The translations under genes and the position numbers were made by a program. DNA of 6,334 nucleotides. Source: an uncultured Clostridia bacterium (GTDB lineage Bacteria > Bacillota > Clostridia > Christensenellales > Borkfalkiaceae). Where the stretch lies: the NCBI GenBank assembly GCA_947177825.1, contig CAMWWA010000077.1, positions 1 to 6,334 on the forward strand, read 5' to 3'. The notes beneath the pieces are model-generated. The model did no database searches, had not been told where the DNA came from, and was given only the letters and a program-made list of their open reading frames with translations. Shown here in pieces: positions 5,250-6,334 of this stretch. Numbering within the stretch: the first letter of the stretch is position 1; the number at the start of each line of letters is the position of its first letter.

Positions 5250-5576
5250 ATGGCAGAGAATAAAAACGTTAAGGATACCGAGGAAGAGGAAGAAGATATC
5301 ATAGAGCTGATTGACGACGACGATAACGTCATCAAATTCAGACTTCTGGACGTGACCGAATACAAGGGCGAAAAGTACGCGCTTCTGCTTGCCGCAGAGC
5401 CCAACGACGCCATTGCCGAGGACGAAGTGGCAATCTTCCGCTATAAGGAAGAGGAGCAGATGCTCGAGCCCATCGAGGACGACGCGCTTTTGGAAGAGGT
5501 GTTCGAGTACTATCAGAAAGAGTACGAAGACGAAGAAGGCGACGTCGGCGAAGGCGAAGACGGCGAAGAGGCTTGA
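5250..5576 (+). CDS. DUF1292 family protein (YrzB-like)
   Basis: A 108-residue, very acidic cytoplasmic protein. Its core (about 16-92) has the DUF1292 pattern: DIIELIDDDDNVIKFRLLD, then EYKGEKYALLLAAE, EDEVAIFRYKEEE and LEPIEDDALLEEVFEYYQ. An acidic lead (about 8-15) and a Glu/Gly/Asp tail (about 91-108) flank it. Family function is unknown, but members are conserved next to ruvX in Firmicutes, which is the case here. AAAGGAG at 5236-5242, overlapping the end of ruvX, lies 7 bases before the ATG, and only 2 bases separate the two genes. No terminator follows. The stop codon lies within the -35 box of the next promoter, so some read-through into the lipoprotein gene is possible. Confidence 0.92.
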   Translation: MAENKNVKDTEEEEEDIIELIDDDDNVIKFRLLDVTEYKGEKYALLLAAEPNDAIAEDEVAIFRYKEEEQMLEPIEDDALLEEVFEYYQKEYEDEEGDVGEGEDGEEA

Positions 5577-5601
5577 CAAAGTAAATTATATTTAATATAA
5601 T
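5573..5601 (+). promoter_or_regulatory. Consensus sigma-A promoter of the lipoprotein gene
   Basis: TTGACA (5573-5578), exactly 17 bases and TATAAT (5596-5601) form a full-consensus promoter. The -35 box contains the DUF1292 stop codon TGA (5574-5576). The start near 5608 gives a leader of about 28 bases with AAGGAG at 5621-5626. Strong constitutive expression is likely unless it is repressed. Confidence 0.9.
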
Positions 5602-5602
5602 T
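5584..5602. repeat. 19-bp AT palindrome over the spacer and -10 box
   Basis: AATTATAT-TTA-ATATAATT is a perfect 8-bp inverted repeat around three bases. It spans 12 bases of the spacer plus the whole -10 box. It could be an operator. The sequence is entirely A/T, which makes chance pairing much easier. Confidence 0.4.
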
Positions 5603-5635
5603 CTCACTGAAAAAAACAATAAGGAGTTTTATGTT

Positions 5636-6034
5636 ATGAAAAAGTTTTTCAAGGCGGCGGTTGCGCTCATTGCGGTTGTTGTTCTCGCGTGCGCATTCGC
5701 AGGTTGTACGGCTAACGTAAGCGGCAAGACTTACGAGTTCTCGGACGTGAAGATAGACCTTCCCAAGGACGCTACCGAATTTCAGAAGGCTGCGGCTACC
5801 ACTGTCAAGGAGGCTTTGAAATCCGCTTCCGGCAGCCTTAAGTACACCTTTAAAGAGGACGGCAAAATTGGTTCGAGTATCAACACCTGGAAGCAGAAAG
5901 GTAAGGAAGTTACCGTCTACGTAGGCGAAACCGAAACCGTAGCCGAAAAGTTTACCGTTAACGGCAGCAAGCTGGAGCAGGGCACGGAAAGGGGCGGCTA
6001 TTCGTTCATCCTCGTATTCACGCAGGCAAAGTAA
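5636..6034 (+). CDS. Small secreted lipoprotein of unknown function, lipocalin-like pattern
   Basis: A 132-residue precursor. MKKFFK, a hydrophobic core (about 7-22) and FAGC give a type II signal peptide with lipidated C24, so the mature protein of about 109 residues is anchored outside the cytoplasmic membrane. The mature part has alternating strands (KTYEFSDVKIDL, SLKYTFKEDGKI, NTWKQKGKEVTVYV, EKFTVNGSKLEQ, YSFILVFTQ) and one helix (about 46-62, EFQKAAATTVKEALKSA). The repeated polar-hydrophobic strands with KEDGK and NGSKL turns suggest a small lipocalin-like or beta-sandwich fold. This is inferred from pattern only. AAGGAG at 5621-5626 serves the start. A second ATG at 5631 opens only a Met-Leu-stop frame overlapping the real start. 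It has its own promoter and terminator and so is monocistronic. Function and ligand are unknown. Confidence 0.85.
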   Translation: MKKFFKAAVALIAVVVLACAFAGCTANVSGKTYEFSDVKIDLPKDATEFQKAAATTVKEALKSASGSLKYTFKEDGKIGSSINTWKQKGKEVTVYVGETETVAEKFTVNGSKLEQGTERGGYSFILVFTQAK

Positions 6035-6054
6035 TATTTTTAAACGCATTAAAC

Positions 6055-6090
6055 GCGCGGAAGTTTTGTATCTTCCGCGCATTTTATTTT
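6055..6090 (+). terminator. Intrinsic terminator of the lipoprotein gene
   Basis: GCGCGGAAG (6055-6063) pairs perfectly over 9 bp with CTTCCGCGC (6072-6080) across an 8-base loop, followed by ATTTTATTTT (6081-6090). It lies 20 bases after the stop codon and separates the lipoprotein gene from the rpsB promoter. Confidence 0.92.
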
Positions 6091-6111
6091 CAATAAGGTG
6101 ATAAAAAGCGC

Positions 6112-6140
6112 TTTACAACTTTATTTTGTTATGCTAAAAT
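6112..6140 (+). promoter_or_regulatory. rpsB promoter with extended -10
   Basis: TTTACA (6112-6117), 17 bases and TAAAAT (6135-6140) each match consensus in 5 of 6 positions. TGC directly upstream of the -10 box gives the extended -10 motif. The predicted start is near 6147. Confidence 0.85.
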
Positions 6141-6146
6141 ATCAAA

Positions 6147-6281
6147 GCTATAAAAAAATTCACACCCGTAAGGCGGACTGCCCGTGGCGGAAAAATCTTT
6201 CAATTCCGCTTAACAGTCCTTAAGTGTTAACGTTTGACACAACGGCGACACGCCGGCGGGGAGGTTTAACGGAGGTTTTAT
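6147..6281 (+). promoter_or_regulatory. Structured 5' leader of rpsB, candidate S2 autoregulatory RNA
   Basis: A leader of about 135 nt with visible pairing. The outer stem is GGACTG (6175-6180) with CAGTCC (6214-6219). Nested inside is GGCGGAA (6186-6192) with TTCCGCT (6204-6210), separated from it by a 5/3-base internal loop and capped by 11 bases. A weaker GTGTT/GACAC hairpin (6224-6240) follows, then CGGCG-ACA-CGCCG (6243-6255). Two SD-like sequences come next, GGGGAGG (6258-6264) and GGAGG (6271-6275), the second 6 bases before the ATG. Autoregulation of rpsB by S2 through the mRNA leader is known in E. coli. Whether this leader is related is not known. Confidence 0.55.
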
Positions 6282-6334
6282 ATGGCAGTTATCACTATGA
6301 AACAGCTCCTCGAGGCAGGCGTGCACTTCGGTCA
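6282..6334 (+). CDS. rpsB: 30S ribosomal protein S2, 5' end only
   Basis: The first 17 codons and part of the next read MAVITMKQLLEAGVHFG(H), the highly conserved S2 N-terminus. S2 is a late-assembling protein of the small ribosomal subunit, located between head and body and needed for translation initiation. GGAGG at 6271-6275 fixes the start. The gene runs off the right edge. tsf (elongation factor Ts) commonly follows rpsB, but that lies outside the window. Confidence 0.97.
   Translation, partial: MAVITMKQLLEAGVHFG

Noticed and set aside
5573..5580. TTGACAAA as a second binding site for the DtxR-family protein
   Set aside because: Only the left half of the 1127-1141 palindrome is present and it coincides with an ordinary -35 box. 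The mirror half is missing.
5513..6082. 189-codon open frame on the minus strand opposite the lipoprotein gene
   Set aside because: It would run through a perfect plus-strand promoter and a terminator, and it has no SD. The plus-strand lipoprotein gene explains the region.

Overview
The window reads as ordinary chromosomal DNA from a Gram-positive-type bacterium, most likely an uncultured Clostridia-like member of the Bacillota (Firmicutes). The evidence is the RuvX-DUF1292 gene pair, a short clostridial-type DtxR-family repressor, a Myb-like/coiled-coil regulator resembling the RsfA type, AGGAGG-type ribosome binding sites on most genes, sigma-A-type promoters and clean intrinsic terminators. 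The assignment below phylum level is inference. No phage, insertion sequence, CRISPR array, tRNA or rRNA was seen, and no stretch over 300 bases lacks a gene.

Left part (1-2541): a hairpin terminator is followed at once by prfA (release factor RF1). prfA has no visible Shine-Dalgarno (SD) sequence. Next comes a 120-residue DtxR/MntR-family metalloregulator. Its promoter is a perfect TTGACA-17-TATAAT that places the predicted +1 on the A of the ATG, so the mRNA should be leaderless. A perfect 15-bp palindrome covers the -35 side of that promoter, which fits autorepression. A convergent minus-strand gene (Cys-rich, function unknown) follows. Its 3' coding end contains a hairpin that looks like the terminator of the DtxR-family gene.

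Middle part (2542-3455): a two-gene unit encodes a protein with two tandem Myb-like repeats plus a coiled coil, then a 64-residue single-pass membrane protein. It closes with a strong terminator.

Right part (3456-6334): a promoter drives a three-gene operon. Its genes encode a membrane protein with two zinc ribbons and two DUF898-like domains joined by a charge-segregated linker, RuvX (Holliday junction resolvase-like, TTG start), and an acidic DUF1292 protein. A second perfect promoter, whose -35 box overlaps the DUF1292 stop codon, drives a small lipoprotein gene with its own terminator. The window ends in the first 17 codons of rpsB (ribosomal protein S2). rpsB sits behind an extended -10 promoter and a structured leader of about 135 nt that may be an S2 autoregulatory RNA.

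The genes do not form one pathway. They are housekeeping genes (translation termination, S2, RuvX) interspersed with poorly characterised regulators and envelope proteins. The most interesting signals are regulatory: the leaderless self-regulated DtxR gene, the terminator embedded in a convergent gene, palindromes overlapping three promoters, and the rpsB leader. I did not find a convincing new multi-gene system.
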